Shown: positions 1-9,372, counted from the stretch's first letter. The stretch: DNA of 64,000 bases from an uncultured Christensenella sp. (GCA_910579205.1 CAJTTD010000003.1:155400-219399); one strand, 5' to 3'. Translations and numbers: made by a program. The notes: a model not told the origin generated them from the sequence alone.

Positions 1-5
1 AATTA

Positions 6-800
6 TCAGCCATTATTCGCCGCCGATGATCTATTCATTCTAAAAAACAGCCGCTTGGCGTTTTCGGTAGTCGCTCGTTCTATCTCTTGCGCAGGCACGC
101 CTTTTATCTCGGCGAGCTTGTCTCGTACATACGCAACGTATTTGGGATAGTTGGTCTGTCCGAACACCTTGGACGGAGCCAAGTACGGCGCGTCTGTCTC
201 TATAAGCACGCGGTCGAGCGGAACGGCGGCGGCGACTTCGGCGAGCCGTTTGGAATTTCTGTACGTCAGTTTGCCGCCGAACGAGATGTATAGCCCCTTG
301 GCAAGGCAATACTCCGCCGACTCTTTAGAGCCCGAAAAGCAGTGCATGACGCCGCTTTCGGGAAAATCTCTGTTTTTTGAAAATTCGTAAAAATCGCCCC
401 AGCCGTCCCGAATGTGGAACACCATGGGCAAGCGCAGTTCGCGCGCCAAGTCGTACTGCATAACGACCGCGGCGTTTTGAGCCGCTTTGTCAAAGCCGTC
501 GCGGTGATAGTCGAAGCCGAATTCGCCTATCGCAACTGTTTTTTCGCACGCCGCAAGATCGCGCAAAACGCCTATCGTTCGGGGCGTTACCGTTTGCGGA
601 TAATACGGGTGAACGCCCACCGCGGCAAATATGCGCTCGTTGTTTTCAGCAAGCTCCGCACACTTTACGGACGAATCAATATCGCACCCGACCGTAACTA
701 TCGCCTCCAAACCGTCCGATCCCATGCTGTTTACGATAGACAGCGCGCCGTTTTCGCCGTACTGTTCGTCGTAGATGTGCGCGTGGGAATCTATCAGCAT
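6..800 (-). CDS. tatD: TatD family metal-dependent DNase
   Basis: Metal-dependent hydrolase of the TatD family (264 aa), predicted cytoplasmic 3'-5' DNA exonuclease. The family metal ligands are visible: the N-terminal HxH in DSHAHIY (residues 4-10), the Glu in GEFGFDYH, His in FHIRD, His in MHCFSG and the Asp in ETDAPYL. A longer reading frame exists upstream, but its first 32 residues are Arg-rich and lie inside metG. The ATG at 800 gives the normal family start MLIDSHAH and is used here. It overlaps the end of the methionyl-tRNA synthetase gene by 7 bp, so the two are translationally coupled; metG-tatD adjacency is common in Bacillota. The stop is only a few bases from the window edge. Confidence 0.95.
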   Translation of the reverse strand: MLIDSHAHIYDEQYGENGALSIVNSMGSDGLEAIVTVGCDIDSSVKCAELAENNERIFAAVGVHPYYPQTVTPRTIGVLRDLAACEKTVAIGEFGFDYHRDGFDKAAQNAAVVMQYDLARELRLPMVFHIRDGWGDFYEFSKNRDFPESGVMHCFSGSKESAEYCLAKGLYISFGGKLTYRNSKRLAEVAAAVPLDRVLIETDAPYLAPSKVFGQTNYPKYVAYVRDKLAEIKGVPAQEIERATTENAKRLFFRMNRSSAANNG

Positions 801-2731
801 ATCTTGTCTCCCGCGTTTCCGTCGGGATGAACGAGGCGCAACGCGCCGTCCTCGCCGACCGCGCATAAGAGCATGCCTTCCGAAACTACGCCGCAAAGCT
901 TTGCCGGTTTAAGATTGGCGACGAGCACTGCTTTTTTGCCGATGAGTTCTTCGGGCTTGTACGCATTGGCAATGCCCGAAACTATAGTGCGGCGTCTTTC
1001 GCCATCGAATACCGTGGACTTGAGCAGCTTATTGGACTTTTCCACTTTTTCGCAATTTTCTATGCACACGACGCGAAGATCGCACTTGAAAAAGTCGTCT
1101 ATGGATATCTGTTGGGGCGCGGGCTCTTCCGTCTTTTCAGCCGCCTTTGCCTTGCCGTTTGATTTTTCCGCTATCTCTTCCAATTCCTTAAGCTCCTTTT
1201 TTATATCGAGACGGTTGAGTATGGGTTCTATCTCGCTTGTTGAATATTTGTCTATCGCGCCGAAATAACAGCCTTCGAAATCGGTCGGCGTTTTCATTGC
1301 CAAACCGCCCTCGAATATGCGGCGCGGATACTTTGTAATAAAGGGCAATAGAATGTTCGCGCACACGCGTATGCATTCCAATAGCGTATAAATCACCGTG
1401 TTGAGCCGTTCCGTCTCGCCCGCTTTAAACAGCGCCCACGGTTTGTTTGCGTCTATATACTTGTTGGCTTTGTCTATCACGGCGAATATCTTTTCTAACG
1501 CTTTGCCGAGCAAAGGCTTGTCCATATCCGCGCGAACTTCGCCTATGAGCGACGTAAGCTTTTCGCCGAACTCTTCATCCTCGGGAGCAAACGCTTGGGG
1601 CTTTACAACCTTTCCGTCGAAATACTGTCTGCTCATCGCCAACGTGCGCCTCACGAGGTTGCCGAGATCGTTTACTATATCGTTGTTTATAGCGGACAGC
1701 AAAAGCTCGTTGGTGTAATTGCAATCGTCGCCGAACGGCACGGAGCGCAGCAAGTAGTAACGCAAAGCGTCCACGCCGTATCTGTCGGTCAATATGAACG
1801 GATCTACGACGTTGCCTTTGGACTTGCTCATCTTGTCGCCGTCGAACATTATCCAACCGTGTCCGTACACGCGTTTGGGGAGGGGCAGATCGAGCGCCAT
1901 GAGAATGGTCGGCCAAATTATGGAGTGGAAGCGAACTATCTCTTTTGCCATTACGTGCATATCGCACGGCCAATACTTGTCGAACATGCCGCTATCGCCG
2001 CCGTAGCCGAGCGCCGTGATGTAGTTGGGCAACGCGTCTATCCACACGTAAATAACGTGCTTGGGATCGAACGGAACTTTTATACCCCAGTCGAACGAAG
2101 TGCGCGTAACGGCAAGATCGCCGAGACCCTTGTCGATAAAATTATTTACCATTTCTTTTACGCGCGATTCGGGCTGCAAAAAGTCGGTCTCCGTCAGCAG
2201 CTTGCGCAAACGGTCGGCATATTTGCTTACGCGCAAAAAATAGCATTCCTCTTCCGCGTCCTTGACTTCTCGCCCGCAGTCGGGACATTTTCCGTCCGCG
2301 AGCTGCGACTCCGTCCAGAACGACTCGCACGGTTCGCAGTACTTGCCCACGTACTTGGACTTGTATATATCGCCCTTTTCGTACAGCTTGGTAAATATCT
2401 CCGCCACCGCTTTTTCGTGTTCTTTGTCCGTCGTGCGGATAAACCCGTCGTTGGAAATATCCATGCGCTCCCACAGCTTTTTTATGCGCTCCGCAAGACC
2501 GTCCACAAACGCTTGCGGAGCAAGCCCGCGTTCCGCCGCAGCCGATTGCACCTTTTGACCATGCTCGTCCGTGCCCGTGAGATAATAGACGTCGTACCCG
2601 TCCATTCGCTTGAACCGCGCTATCGCATCGCAGCACACAGTGGTGTAACAATGCCCTATGTGCAAAGAGCCGCTCGCATAATATATGGGCGTAGTTATAT
2701 AAAACGTCTTTTTGTCTTGTTTCTTTGCCAT
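794..2731 (-). CDS. metG: methionyl-tRNA synthetase
   Basis: Class I aminoacyl-tRNA synthetase (645 aa) charging tRNA-Met. It shows the HIGH motif in GSLHIGH near residue 20, a CxxC...CxxC zinc knuckle (CEPC and CPDCG, about residues 127-148), the KMSKS loop (DKMSKSKGN, about residue 300) and a C-terminal EMAP/OB-fold tRNA-binding domain starting at the IDDFFKCDLRV segment. Length is normal for the long bacterial form. The start at 2731 is chosen because GGGAGAAC precedes it at proper spacing and MAKKQDKKTFYITTPIYYASG matches the family N-terminus; the longer upstream frame has no such support. A consensus-like promoter lies about 60 bp upstream, and tatD follows in the same operon. Confidence 0.97.
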   Translation of the reverse strand: MAKKQDKKTFYITTPIYYASGSLHIGHCYTTVCCDAIARFKRMDGYDVYYLTGTDEHGQKVQSAAAERGLAPQAFVDGLAERIKKLWERMDISNDGFIRTTDKEHEKAVAEIFTKLYEKGDIYKSKYVGKYCEPCESFWTESQLADGKCPDCGREVKDAEEECYFLRVSKYADRLRKLLTETDFLQPESRVKEMVNNFIDKGLGDLAVTRTSFDWGIKVPFDPKHVIYVWIDALPNYITALGYGGDSGMFDKYWPCDMHVMAKEIVRFHSIIWPTILMALDLPLPKRVYGHGWIMFDGDKMSKSKGNVVDPFILTDRYGVDALRYYLLRSVPFGDDCNYTNELLLSAINNDIVNDLGNLVRRTLAMSRQYFDGKVVKPQAFAPEDEEFGEKLTSLIGEVRADMDKPLLGKALEKIFAVIDKANKYIDANKPWALFKAGETERLNTVIYTLLECIRVCANILLPFITKYPRRIFEGGLAMKTPTDFEGCYFGAIDKYSTSEIEPILNRLDIKKELKELEEIAEKSNGKAKAAEKTEEPAPQQISIDDFFKCDLRVVCIENCEKVEKSNKLLKSTVFDGERRRTIVSGIANAYKPEELIGKKAVLVANLKPAKLCGVVSEGMLLCAVGEDGALRLVHPDGNAGDKIC

Positions 2732-2791
2732 GATGTTCTCCCGCGCAAAAAAAGCGCCGAGCGGAAACTTCCGCGTTGATCGATATCTTGA

Positions 2792-2820
2792 ATTATAACA
2801 CTTACATATGACAAAAGCAA
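2792..2820 (-). promoter_or_regulatory. sigma-70 type promoter for metG-tatD
   Basis: On the minus strand TTGCTT (2815-2820) and TATAAT (2792-2797) are separated by 17 bp, ending about 60 bp before the metG start. The -35 overlaps the terminator hairpin of the upstream ABC transporter gene. Confidence 0.65.
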
Positions 2821-2843
2821 GCTTTTGGCTTGCTCCTTTTGTC
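2810..2843 (-). terminator. rho-independent terminator of the ABC transporter gene
   Basis: Inverted repeat of GCAAGC and GCTTGC nested inside GACAAAAG/CTTTTGTC, followed on the minus strand by a T-rich stretch. It lies about 50 bp after the transporter stop codon. Confidence 0.6.
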
Positions 2844-2894
2844 AACAGGATACGGTTGCATTACCGTGCGGTAAAAAAGCTCATTTGCGCCATA

Positions 2895-5453
2895 TCACGC
2901 GCTTCGCAGCGCAACTACGGGATCGCGCTTGGACGCCGCGCGCGCGGGCAGCATGCCCGCTATAAGCGTAAGCAATACGCTTATTGCTACAAGCAGCAGT
3001 GCGTGCCACCACGTGAGCACCACAAGCCCCACAGTTACCATGCCTTCCGAAATTTTTATAAACAGCGAGCTTAGCGGGAAGGACAGTATAAACGTTACAA
3101 ACACGCCTATCAAGCCCGCGCCGAAACCTATTATAATAGTTTCCGCATTGAACACGCGCATGATGTCGAGCTTTCTCGCGCCCACGGCGCGAAGTACGCC
3201 TATCTCCTTTGTGCGTTCCACTACGGACGCGTAGGTTATTATGCTTATCATAACGGACGAAACGACGAGCGATATCGCCGCAAAAGCTATGAGCACGTAA
3301 GAAATTATATCTATCATCTGACTGATAGCGTCGGTAACTATGGACGCCGCGTCGAGCGGAAGTATTTGGTAAGCGGTATCTTTGTCCTTGTTGTAAGCGT
3401 TAAGATAGTCGAGCATAACGCCTTTTTTGTCGAAGTTTGTCGGATAGAAGTTTATGGACGACGGCAGATCGCTGTACCCTACGGACTGCATCGCCGACTC
3501 GTAAAGATCGGCGGCTGTTATCTTGAGACCCATGGAGCTTGCCGCCAAATTGAATACCTTGGCAAGCGTATCGAATTTTTTGCCCACGCATTCCATAGTC
3601 TGCGCGCCCGTGCCGATCACAAACGAATCGGTAACGCAAACTTCTGGATTTGCGGCTTGAGCTTTGCCCACTTCGCTGTTTTTGCCGTCCTCGAGAAGCG
3701 CCTTATCCAACGACGGCGAGTACACTACGCCGCTCGAATACAGAGCGAGCGCCGAACTCTCCTTTATGCGCATAACGCCCACTACCTCGAGCGTAAGCGT
3801 ATTCTCTTCGTCGTCGAATACCCGCCGCCACTCCGACTGCGCCGACTTTTCGTCGAAAGAACGGTACACTCCGTTCTCTTCGTCGTATGTGAACCAACCG
3901 TTGTTTAAAACTATCTTCAGTTTTTGACCTATAAGATCGTTAAAGTCGGCGTTATCGAGATCGTCGGGAGCTTTAAGTCCGCTCGACGTGAGCGTGCTTA
4001 AGTTTATGGAATTGTCCTTGCCCACTACTACCGCTATCTCGCCCGCCGTCTCGGGATACTTGCCCCAATAATCGTACTGCGACTTAACGTATTCGAAGTT
4101 GTTGAGCAGAGGCTGGAAATTGGACGTATTTCCCATCATGTCCGTGCTTATAGTTACACGCGAAATAGATCCGTCTTGGGTGTTGTCGGTGAGTATTATC
4201 TTTTCTCGGCTGTAGCCGTAAGTTGTGTCTATGCAATATCCGTCGGGCATTTGATCTATGTAGTCCAAATACTCGCGCGTGATCCTGTTGTAATGATAAG
4301 TCATCATGCCCTTATCCACGTTCACGTGCAGTTTTGTGCCGTCGGGAAACTCCTCCAGCTTAACGCCGCCGCTCTGCATGTTTTCTATAGTGGAGTCCAT
4401 ATCAACGGTGGTCTGCATGACGGTAACGGGATAGCTCGCCAGCATGGAAGTCTGCATATCGTCTATGTAATTGTTAAAACCGTTTGACAGCGCGAGAACG
4501 AGCGCAACGCCTATTATGCCTATAGAACCCGCAACGGCTGTCGCTATAGTTCTTCCCTTTTTGGTTATAAGATTGCGCGCGGACAGACCGAACGCCGTCA
4601 TAAAGCTCATGGACGTGCGCTTCATCGCCGCCTTGTTCGACTTGGTTATCGCCTTTTGTTTCTGCTTATGTTCCTTTTTGAGCCGTTTGCGCTCTTCTTC
4701 TTTCGCCCTCGACTGTTCGGCATTTTGTTCGTCGTCGCAAAGCTCGGTGCTTTCCATATCGGTAGGCCGTTCAAGCTCCACGGGCGAAGTGTCGTCCGTG
4801 ATGTTGCCGTCCAGCATGGATATTATGCGCGTGGAATATTCCTCGGCAAGCTGGCGGTTGTGCGTAACCATTATCACGAGGCGGTCGTGAGATATCTCTT
4901 TGAGTATCTCCATAACTTGCACGCTCGTTACGCTGTCGAGCGCGCCCGTCGGCTCGTCGGCAAGTATGATATCGGGATTGTTGACTATAGCGCGGGCAAT
5001 AGCCACGCGCTGCATTTGTCCGCCCGACATTTGATTGGGACGTTTTTTTATTTCGCCTTCCAGCCCTACGCGCTTCAACGCCTCTATCGCGCGGCGCTCG
5101 CGTTCCGACTTCTTTACGCCAGAAAGAGTGAGCGCAAGCTCCACGTTGCCGAGAACGGTAAGATGCGGTATCAAGTTGTACGATTGAAATACAAAACCCA
5201 CCGTGCAGTTGCGGTAAGCGTCCCAATCGGAATCTTTAAAGTCCTTTGTAGAGCGTCCGTTTATTACAAGGTCTCCGTCGGTATAACGGTCGAGACCGCC
5301 GATTATATTGAGCAGCGTCGTTTTGCCGCAGCCCGACTGACCGAGTATGGAAACCATTTCATTCTCGCGAAAGCCGAGCGACACGCCTTTAAGCGCGTGG
5401 ACTTTGTCGTCGCCTACCGCGTAATCCTTAGTTATGTTTCTCAGTTCGAGCAT
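2895..5453 (-). CDS. MacB-like ABC transporter, ATPase and permease fused
   Basis: Single 852-aa polypeptide with an N-terminal ABC ATPase (about residues 1-225) and a FtsX/MacB-type permease. The ATPase has Walker A GQSGCGKTT, signature MSGGQMQR, Walker B IILADEPTGALD and H-loop VTHN. A charged Lys/Glu-rich linker (about 235-285) leads to the first membrane segment (GSIGIIGVALVLALSNGF), a long extracytoplasmic domain, and three C-terminal membrane helices typical of FtsX permeases. The family exports peptides or lipoproteins or acts in cell-envelope mechanotransmission; the substrate cannot be read from sequence. The start at 5453 (MLELRNITKDY) fits the family better than the ORF start 14 codons upstream. 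It stands alone with its own promoter and terminator. Confidence 0.9.
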   Translation of the reverse strand: MLELRNITKDYAVGDDKVHALKGVSLGFRENEMVSILGQSGCGKTTLLNIIGGLDRYTDGDLVINGRSTKDFKDSDWDAYRNCTVGFVFQSYNLIPHLTVLGNVELALTLSGVKKSERERRAIEALKRVGLEGEIKKRPNQMSGGQMQRVAIARAIVNNPDIILADEPTGALDSVTSVQVMEILKEISHDRLVIMVTHNRQLAEEYSTRIISMLDGNITDDTSPVELERPTDMESTELCDDEQNAEQSRAKEEERKRLKKEHKQKQKAITKSNKAAMKRTSMSFMTAFGLSARNLITKKGRTIATAVAGSIGIIGVALVLALSNGFNNYIDDMQTSMLASYPVTVMQTTVDMDSTIENMQSGGVKLEEFPDGTKLHVNVDKGMMTYHYNRITREYLDYIDQMPDGYCIDTTYGYSREKIILTDNTQDGSISRVTISTDMMGNTSNFQPLLNNFEYVKSQYDYWGKYPETAGEIAVVVGKDNSINLSTLTSSGLKAPDDLDNADFNDLIGQKLKIVLNNGWFTYDEENGVYRSFDEKSAQSEWRRVFDDEENTLTLEVVGVMRIKESSALALYSSGVVYSPSLDKALLEDGKNSEVGKAQAANPEVCVTDSFVIGTGAQTMECVGKKFDTLAKVFNLAASSMGLKITAADLYESAMQSVGYSDLPSSINFYPTNFDKKGVMLDYLNAYNKDKDTAYQILPLDAASIVTDAISQMIDIISYVLIAFAAISLVVSSVMISIITYASVVERTKEIGVLRAVGARKLDIMRVFNAETIIIGFGAGLIGVFVTFILSFPLSSLFIKISEGMVTVGLVVLTWWHALLLVAISVLLTLIAGMLPARAASKRDPVVALRSA

Positions 5454-5499
5454 ACCCGCCTCCGTAGCCGCATTATACCTCTGATATCGAGACAACTAT

Positions 5500-5528
5500 A
5501 TTATATACTTTTTTCATGCGTTTGTAAA
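5500..5528 (-). promoter_or_regulatory. sigma-70 type promoter for the ABC transporter
   Basis: TTTACA (5523-5528) and TATAAT (5500-5505), spaced by 17 bp on the minus strand, about 50 bp before the chosen start. Confidence 0.7.
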
Positions 5529-5532
5529 ACCA

Positions 5533-5561
5533 TTGAACGCTCGCTCGGATTAGAATACCAT
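5533..5561 (+). promoter_or_regulatory. possible promoter for mntP
   Basis: TTGAAC and TACCAT spaced by 17 bp on the plus strand, divergent from the transporter promoter. It would give a leader of about 125 nt. I looked for the conserved core of a yybP-ykoY manganese riboswitch in that leader and could not assign one. Confidence 0.35.
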
Positions 5562-5691
5562 TAAATTATGCGCGTGCCGCCGCGCGCTTTAACTGTAAAA
5601 CGCTTGCGGTAACACCGCCGACCGACCTTTCATATGCTGATAGAGAACGACTGTCGATACGCGCAATTTAAGCGCGCCGAAGGGGATGAAT

Positions 5692-6267
5692 ATGGAATTG
5701 GATTGGGCGGGGTTGGTGTCCGCCGTTATGTTCGGCGTCGGTTTAGCGGTCGATGCTTTTTTGATAGCGCTTTCCAACGGCATAAACTCGCACTCGAAAA
5801 ACAGCAAAGCTGTGTTTGCGGCTGTCGTATTTGCGGTGTTTCAGTTTGCCGCGCCCATGATAGGGCATTTGCTCGTACATACGCTCGTTACCGAATTTAC
5901 AGTGCTCGAAAAAATTCTGTCGGGAATAGCGATCGTGATACTGTGCGGGCTGGGCTTAAAGATGATAACGGACGGGATGCGCGGCGACAACGACAGATCG
6001 GCAAAGCCTATGGCGGCGGGGATCGCGCTCATATTGGCGCAAGCCGCGGCGGCGTCCGTAGACGCGCTGTCTATCGGTTTTGCCATAGCCGACCGCGAGT
6101 TTATAACGGCGGTGATCTACTCGGCTATAATAGCAGCCGTTACGTTAGTCGCTTATATATGCGGTATTTACATAGGAAAGCGGTTCGGGCTAAAGCTTAC
6201 CGACGTCGCGCTCACGGCGGGCGGACTGATACTGTACATAATGGGCGCGGCGAGCGTCTTTATGTAG
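5692..6267 (+). CDS. mntP: manganese efflux pump MntP family
   Basis: Small integral membrane protein (191 aa) of the MntP/DUF204 family that exports Mn(II). Six hydrophobic segments are visible in two related halves; each half carries the family Asp signature (GLAVDAFLIALSNG near residue 20 and ASVDALSIGF near residue 123). The start at 5692 puts AAGGGG 6 bp upstream; the in-frame ATG at 5686 is too close to that site. The last residues (AASVFM) abut a bidirectional terminator shared with ilvC. The gene is the only plus-strand gene in the first 9 kb. Confidence 0.9.
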   Translation: MELDWAGLVSAVMFGVGLAVDAFLIALSNGINSHSKNSKAVFAAVVFAVFQFAAPMIGHLLVHTLVTEFTVLEKILSGIAIVILCGLGLKMITDGMRGDNDRSAKPMAAGIALILAQAAAASVDALSIGFAIADREFITAVIYSAIIAAVTLVAYICGIYIGKRFGLKLTDVALTAGGLILYIMGAASVFM

Positions 6268-6271
6268 GCAC

Positions 6272-6297
6272 AAAAAAGGGTGCGTCAGCGCACCCTT
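6272..6297. terminator. bidirectional terminator between mntP and ilvC
   Basis: Perfect 9-bp stem AAGGGTGCG/CGCACCCTT with a 4-nt loop. On the minus strand it is followed by TTTTTT, making it a strong terminator for ilvC; on the plus strand it follows mntP by a few bases. Confidence 0.85.
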
Positions 6298-6302
6298 AGA
6301 TC

Positions 6303-7310
6303 TTAGTCTTTGTATTTATCGTCGTCCGCCCAAGAATACATCTTGCGAAGCTCCGCGCCCACCTTTTCGAGCGGGTGATCGGCTTCCAAACGTCGGCGGG
6401 CGTTAAAGTACGGTCTGCCGTTGTTGTTTTCGGCTATCCAACGCGTAGCGAAATCGCCCGTCTGTATTTCTTTAAGCACGCCCTTCATCCTCTGCTTTAC
6501 GCCGTCGTCTATTATGCGCTCGCCCACGGTGTAGTCGCCGTACTCGGCGGTATCCGATACCGAATAGCGCATGAAGCCGAAGCCGCCTTTATATATGAGA
6601 TCGACAATGAGCTTAAGCTCGTGTATGCATTCGAAATACGCGTTCTGCGGATCGTAGCCCGCTTCCACAAGCGTTTCGAAGCCCGCTTTCATAAGCGCGG
6701 TAACGCCGCCGCAAAGTACGCACTGCTCGCCGAAAAGATCTGTCTCCGTCTCGCACTTGAACGTAGTTTCCAAAACGCCCGCGCGCGATCCGCCGATGCC
6801 CGCGGCATAAGCGAGCGCAATGTCTTGGCAGTGTCCGCTAACATCTTGATACACGGCAAACAAGCACGGAGTTCCCTTGCCCTCTTCGTATTCGCTTCTC
6901 ACGGTATGTCCGGGCGCTTTGGGCGCGACCATGAAAACGTCTATGTCCTCGGGCGGAACTATCTGCTTGAAGTGGATGTTAAACCCGTGAGCAAACGCCA
7001 AAGCTTTGCCCGACTTGAGATTGGGAAGAATGTCCTCGCGGTATATCTTGGCTTGCTTTTCGTCGGGAGTGAGTATCATTATTACATCGGCTTTTTTAGC
7101 CGCTTCGCCCGCCGTCATCACCGTAAGCCCCGCAGCTTCCGCGCGTTTCCACGACTTTGAGCCTTGATAAAGCCCTACCACCACGTTTACGCCGCTCTCC
7201 TTAAGGTTGAGCGCGTGCGCATGTCCTTGCGATCCGTAACCTATTATCGCCACGGTTTTCTTTTTGAGAAAATCGAGATTGCAGTCTTGACTGTAAAATA
7301 TCTTTGCCAT
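6303..7310 (-). CDS. ilvC: ketol-acid reductoisomerase (NADP+)
   Basis: Class I ketol-acid reductoisomerase (335 aa), the second common step of valine, leucine and isoleucine synthesis. The Rossmann motif GYGSQGHAHALNL is at residues 24-36, and the C-terminal knotted domain has the Mg-binding region (ETDLFGEQCVLCGG, then FECIHELKLIVDLIY). Length matches the short bacterial class. It is monocistronic here, away from ilvB/ilvN/leu genes, with a fully consensus promoter and a strong terminator. A palindrome over the -10 suggests repressor control. Confidence 0.97.
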   Translation of the reverse strand: MAKIFYSQDCNLDFLKKKTVAIIGYGSQGHAHALNLKESGVNVVVGLYQGSKSWKRAEAAGLTVMTAGEAAKKADVIMILTPDEKQAKIYREDILPNLKSGKALAFAHGFNIHFKQIVPPEDIDVFMVAPKAPGHTVRSEYEEGKGTPCLFAVYQDVSGHCQDIALAYAAGIGGSRAGVLETTFKCETETDLFGEQCVLCGGVTALMKAGFETLVEAGYDPQNAYFECIHELKLIVDLIYKGGFGFMRYSVSDTAEYGDYTVGERIIDDGVKQRMKGVLKEIQTGDFATRWIAENNNGRPYFNARRRLEADHPLEKVGAELRKMYSWADDDKYKD

Positions 7311-7325
7311 GTTTTATTCTCCTAA

Positions 7326-7366
7326 TATAATGTAAACATTATACTCCGCCAAGCCGCGCATGTCAA
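7326..7366 (-). promoter_or_regulatory. consensus promoter and palindromic operator of ilvC
   Basis: TTGACA (7361-7366), 17 bp, TATAAT (7338-7343) on the minus strand: a perfect match to the vegetative consensus. The -10 is one arm of a near-perfect 18-bp palindrome (7326-7343, TATAATGTNNACATTATA form), placed where a repressor would block RNA polymerase. The -35 overlaps the last codons of the upstream zinc-ribbon gene. Confidence 0.75.
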
Positions 7367-9033
7367 TCGTTTGCCGCACTGTTATCCGCAAGAACGGTAT
7401 TATCGGCGACCGCGCCGTCATCCGTCGGCACATTGTTATCGACGGGAGCGCCGTCATTCGCAGACGCACTGTTGTCGGCGATCGCGCCGTTCGCAGACGC
7501 GTTGTTATCAGAAAGCATGTTGTTACCGCGGACTTTAAAACACAAATCGAATATAAACGCGGCTATCATAAGTACTGCCGATACAATTATTTGCGAACGC
7601 AAATAAACCATGTCGAATACAGCGTACTGCAATATGAGCGTAATAAATATCAATACCGCCGACGCGAGCATGAATGCGCTGTTTGACGAATGTCGCACAT
7701 TGCCGAGAACGAGCCGCTTAAACGATCTGCTCATTGCGGCGTAAGCAAGCGACGCAAAGATCGCCGCAAATATCAGCGTCGTTAGACAACCCACCATCAG
7801 CATAGCGATATCATTGGCGACAGCGGGATCGGCAAACAACAATGTAGCGGTCATATCGAATATACAGAATAGCGAATATCCGAACGGCACGAGCAAAAAC
7901 ATATCGCGGCTACTTTCCATTTTTAGCGCGTTCGTGCACATCAAAAAGAAAGCCACCATTGCTACGACCGCTATGGACGCGCGTTTGACGGTAACGGCTA
8001 TCCCTTCTTTGCGCAATAACAAACTGTCCGCAACGCCCGTTACCGCGAGTATGATCGACGCAAAAATAGCTACAGCCATCATTCCGCCGCCCATTTTCAA
8101 AACGGGCGCGACAGCTGTCATAATGAGCGCCGTACCAGTCATAGCTAGCATAACGAGAAGATATTTGTAAGGCGTATCCATTTTGCGCTTTTTCGCAATG
8201 CCGATCAACGCGCGTATCAAAAATACCAACGACGTAACGGCGATAGCTATGGAAAGAAGAGAGACCGCAGCTCCCGATATTATAGAAATCGTCAATGCGG
8301 TAAACACCATCGCTACGTCGGTCTCTTCCTCGGTCATATCGCCGACGGAATCGAGCGCATTTTCGCACAACGCGTAATACTGCATGACCATATACGCCAT
8401 GTAGTTCGCGCGCGACAAATACTTACCATAAAGCTGTTTTTCCTTTTTTTCTATCTTTTCGACAAGCTCATCGTCGTAACGGTTATCTTGCAGCCCGAGC
8501 CAATCCATCAATTCGCGTTGCGCGTCGGCATACGCTTCGACTACCTCCGCCGTTATCTTATCGTCGCCGCTCGAACCTATGTAACGCACTGCTCCGAGCA
8601 TTTTCCAAACGGACTGGTCTATCTCGAAAAACACGAAATGCGTCTCGCCGTTCGGTTTTTCCGCCCAAGACGGCGCCAGCTTTCTGTCCACGCACGCCAC
8701 GGTCTTTATCGGCGCAAAAAGCGATATGAATATTATAACGAAAGCGCACAACGCGACCATCAGATTGACTATCAAGTGTCGTCCGTTTTCAAACGTCTTG
8801 ACGCGTTCTATAAGACTGCCATAACCGTTCGATCTTCGCTTATCCGCCGAAACAGTAACATCGGCCGCGGGCACGGCAGTGCCGCACTTAGGACAGAACT
8901 TAATGTTTTGCGGAAGTTCCGCGCCGCATTGCGCGCACGTGCTTTGATCGACCGCATTCAACATCGATCCGCAACGGCGACAGAACTTAGCCTCGTCATC
9001 GTTTTCGCATCCGCAAGAATAACAGTTTTTCAT
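7363..9033 (-). CDS. double zinc-ribbon membrane protein, function unknown
   Basis: 556-aa protein with two N-terminal zinc ribbons (CYSCGC/CRRCG at residues 4-21 and CAQCG/CPKCG at about 33-51), one hydrophobic helix near residue 95, an extracytoplasmic loop, then about six more membrane segments through residue 480. The C-terminal 50 residues are a low-complexity tail of Asp, Asn, Ala and Ser in short imperfect repeats (DNNASA, DNSASA, DGAPVD). I recognise only the zinc-ribbon plus polytopic membrane layout, which is frequent in Clostridia and mostly uncharacterised. It has its own promoter. Codon use looks like its neighbours. Confidence 0.8.
   Translation of the reverse strand: MKNCYSCGCENDDEAKFCRRCGSMLNAVDQSTCAQCGAELPQNIKFCPKCGTAVPAADVTVSADKRRSNGYGSLIERVKTFENGRHLIVNLMVALCAFVIIFISLFAPIKTVACVDRKLAPSWAEKPNGETHFVFFEIDQSVWKMLGAVRYIGSSGDDKITAEVVEAYADAQRELMDWLGLQDNRYDDELVEKIEKKEKQLYGKYLSRANYMAYMVMQYYALCENALDSVGDMTEEETDVAMVFTALTISIISGAAVSLLSIAIAVTSLVFLIRALIGIAKKRKMDTPYKYLLVMLAMTGTALIMTAVAPVLKMGGGMMAVAIFASIILAVTGVADSLLLRKEGIAVTVKRASIAVVAMVAFFLMCTNALKMESSRDMFLLVPFGYSLFCIFDMTATLLFADPAVANDIAMLMVGCLTTLIFAAIFASLAYAAMSRSFKRLVLGNVRHSSNSAFMLASAVLIFITLILQYAVFDMVYLRSQIIVSAVLMIAAFIFDLCFKVRGNNMLSDNNASANGAIADNSASANDGAPVDNNVPTDDGAVADNTVLADNSAAND
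7368..7520. repeat. short degenerate repeats encoding the acidic tail
   Basis: Repeated GCCGTC/TTATC/GCAGACGC-type blocks of about 12-36 bp encode the Asp/Asn/Ala/Ser tail of the zinc-ribbon membrane protein. Such blocks can change copy number by slippage. Confidence 0.45.
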
Positions 9034-9128
9034 TTCGCTCCTCTATTGCAAACCGAGCTTACCGTCCGCATCGCCGCACGCTGCGGCTACAGACCGATCT
9101 ACACGGTTTTTCGATCGTGTATACAATA

Positions 9129-9158
9129 AGTATATAACCAAGCTTTTTATCTTGTCAA
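9129..9158 (-). promoter_or_regulatory. promoter of the zinc-ribbon membrane protein gene
   Basis: TTGACA (9153-9158) and TATACT (9129-9134) on the minus strand, spaced by 18 bp, about 95 bp upstream of the start codon. Confidence 0.65.
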
Positions 9159-9372
9159 GCTTTCGGCGCAAAAAATTAACTATACCGCCGCCTATACCGT
9201 CGAGATCGAACCACATCTTCTACAGCGACGACGATGCTTGAACTACTACCGAGCTTACGGGCGGCGCGCCCTTGGCGGAAAGCATGCATAGCGCAATGTC
9301 AAGCGGAAAAAAATTACACAAGTTGCAGAGATGACGCATACGCGACAAAAAGCTGTGCATACTAACGGTACT
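9159..9372. other. intergenic stretch without a recognised element
   Basis: Between the divergent zinc-ribbon and TspO-like genes. Apart from the minus-strand promoter at its left edge I see no convincing plus-strand promoter, RNA or repeat here. Confidence 0.4.

Noticed and set aside
1595..2779. 394-aa plus-strand reading frame
   Set aside because: Antisense to metG, which has all catalytic motifs; the frame results from base composition.
4656..5564. 302-aa plus-strand reading frame
   Set aside because: Antisense shadow of the ABC ATPase domain.
5562..5691. Manganese riboswitch (yybP-ykoY) before mntP
   Set aside because: The leader has suitable length but I could not find the conserved core; not called.
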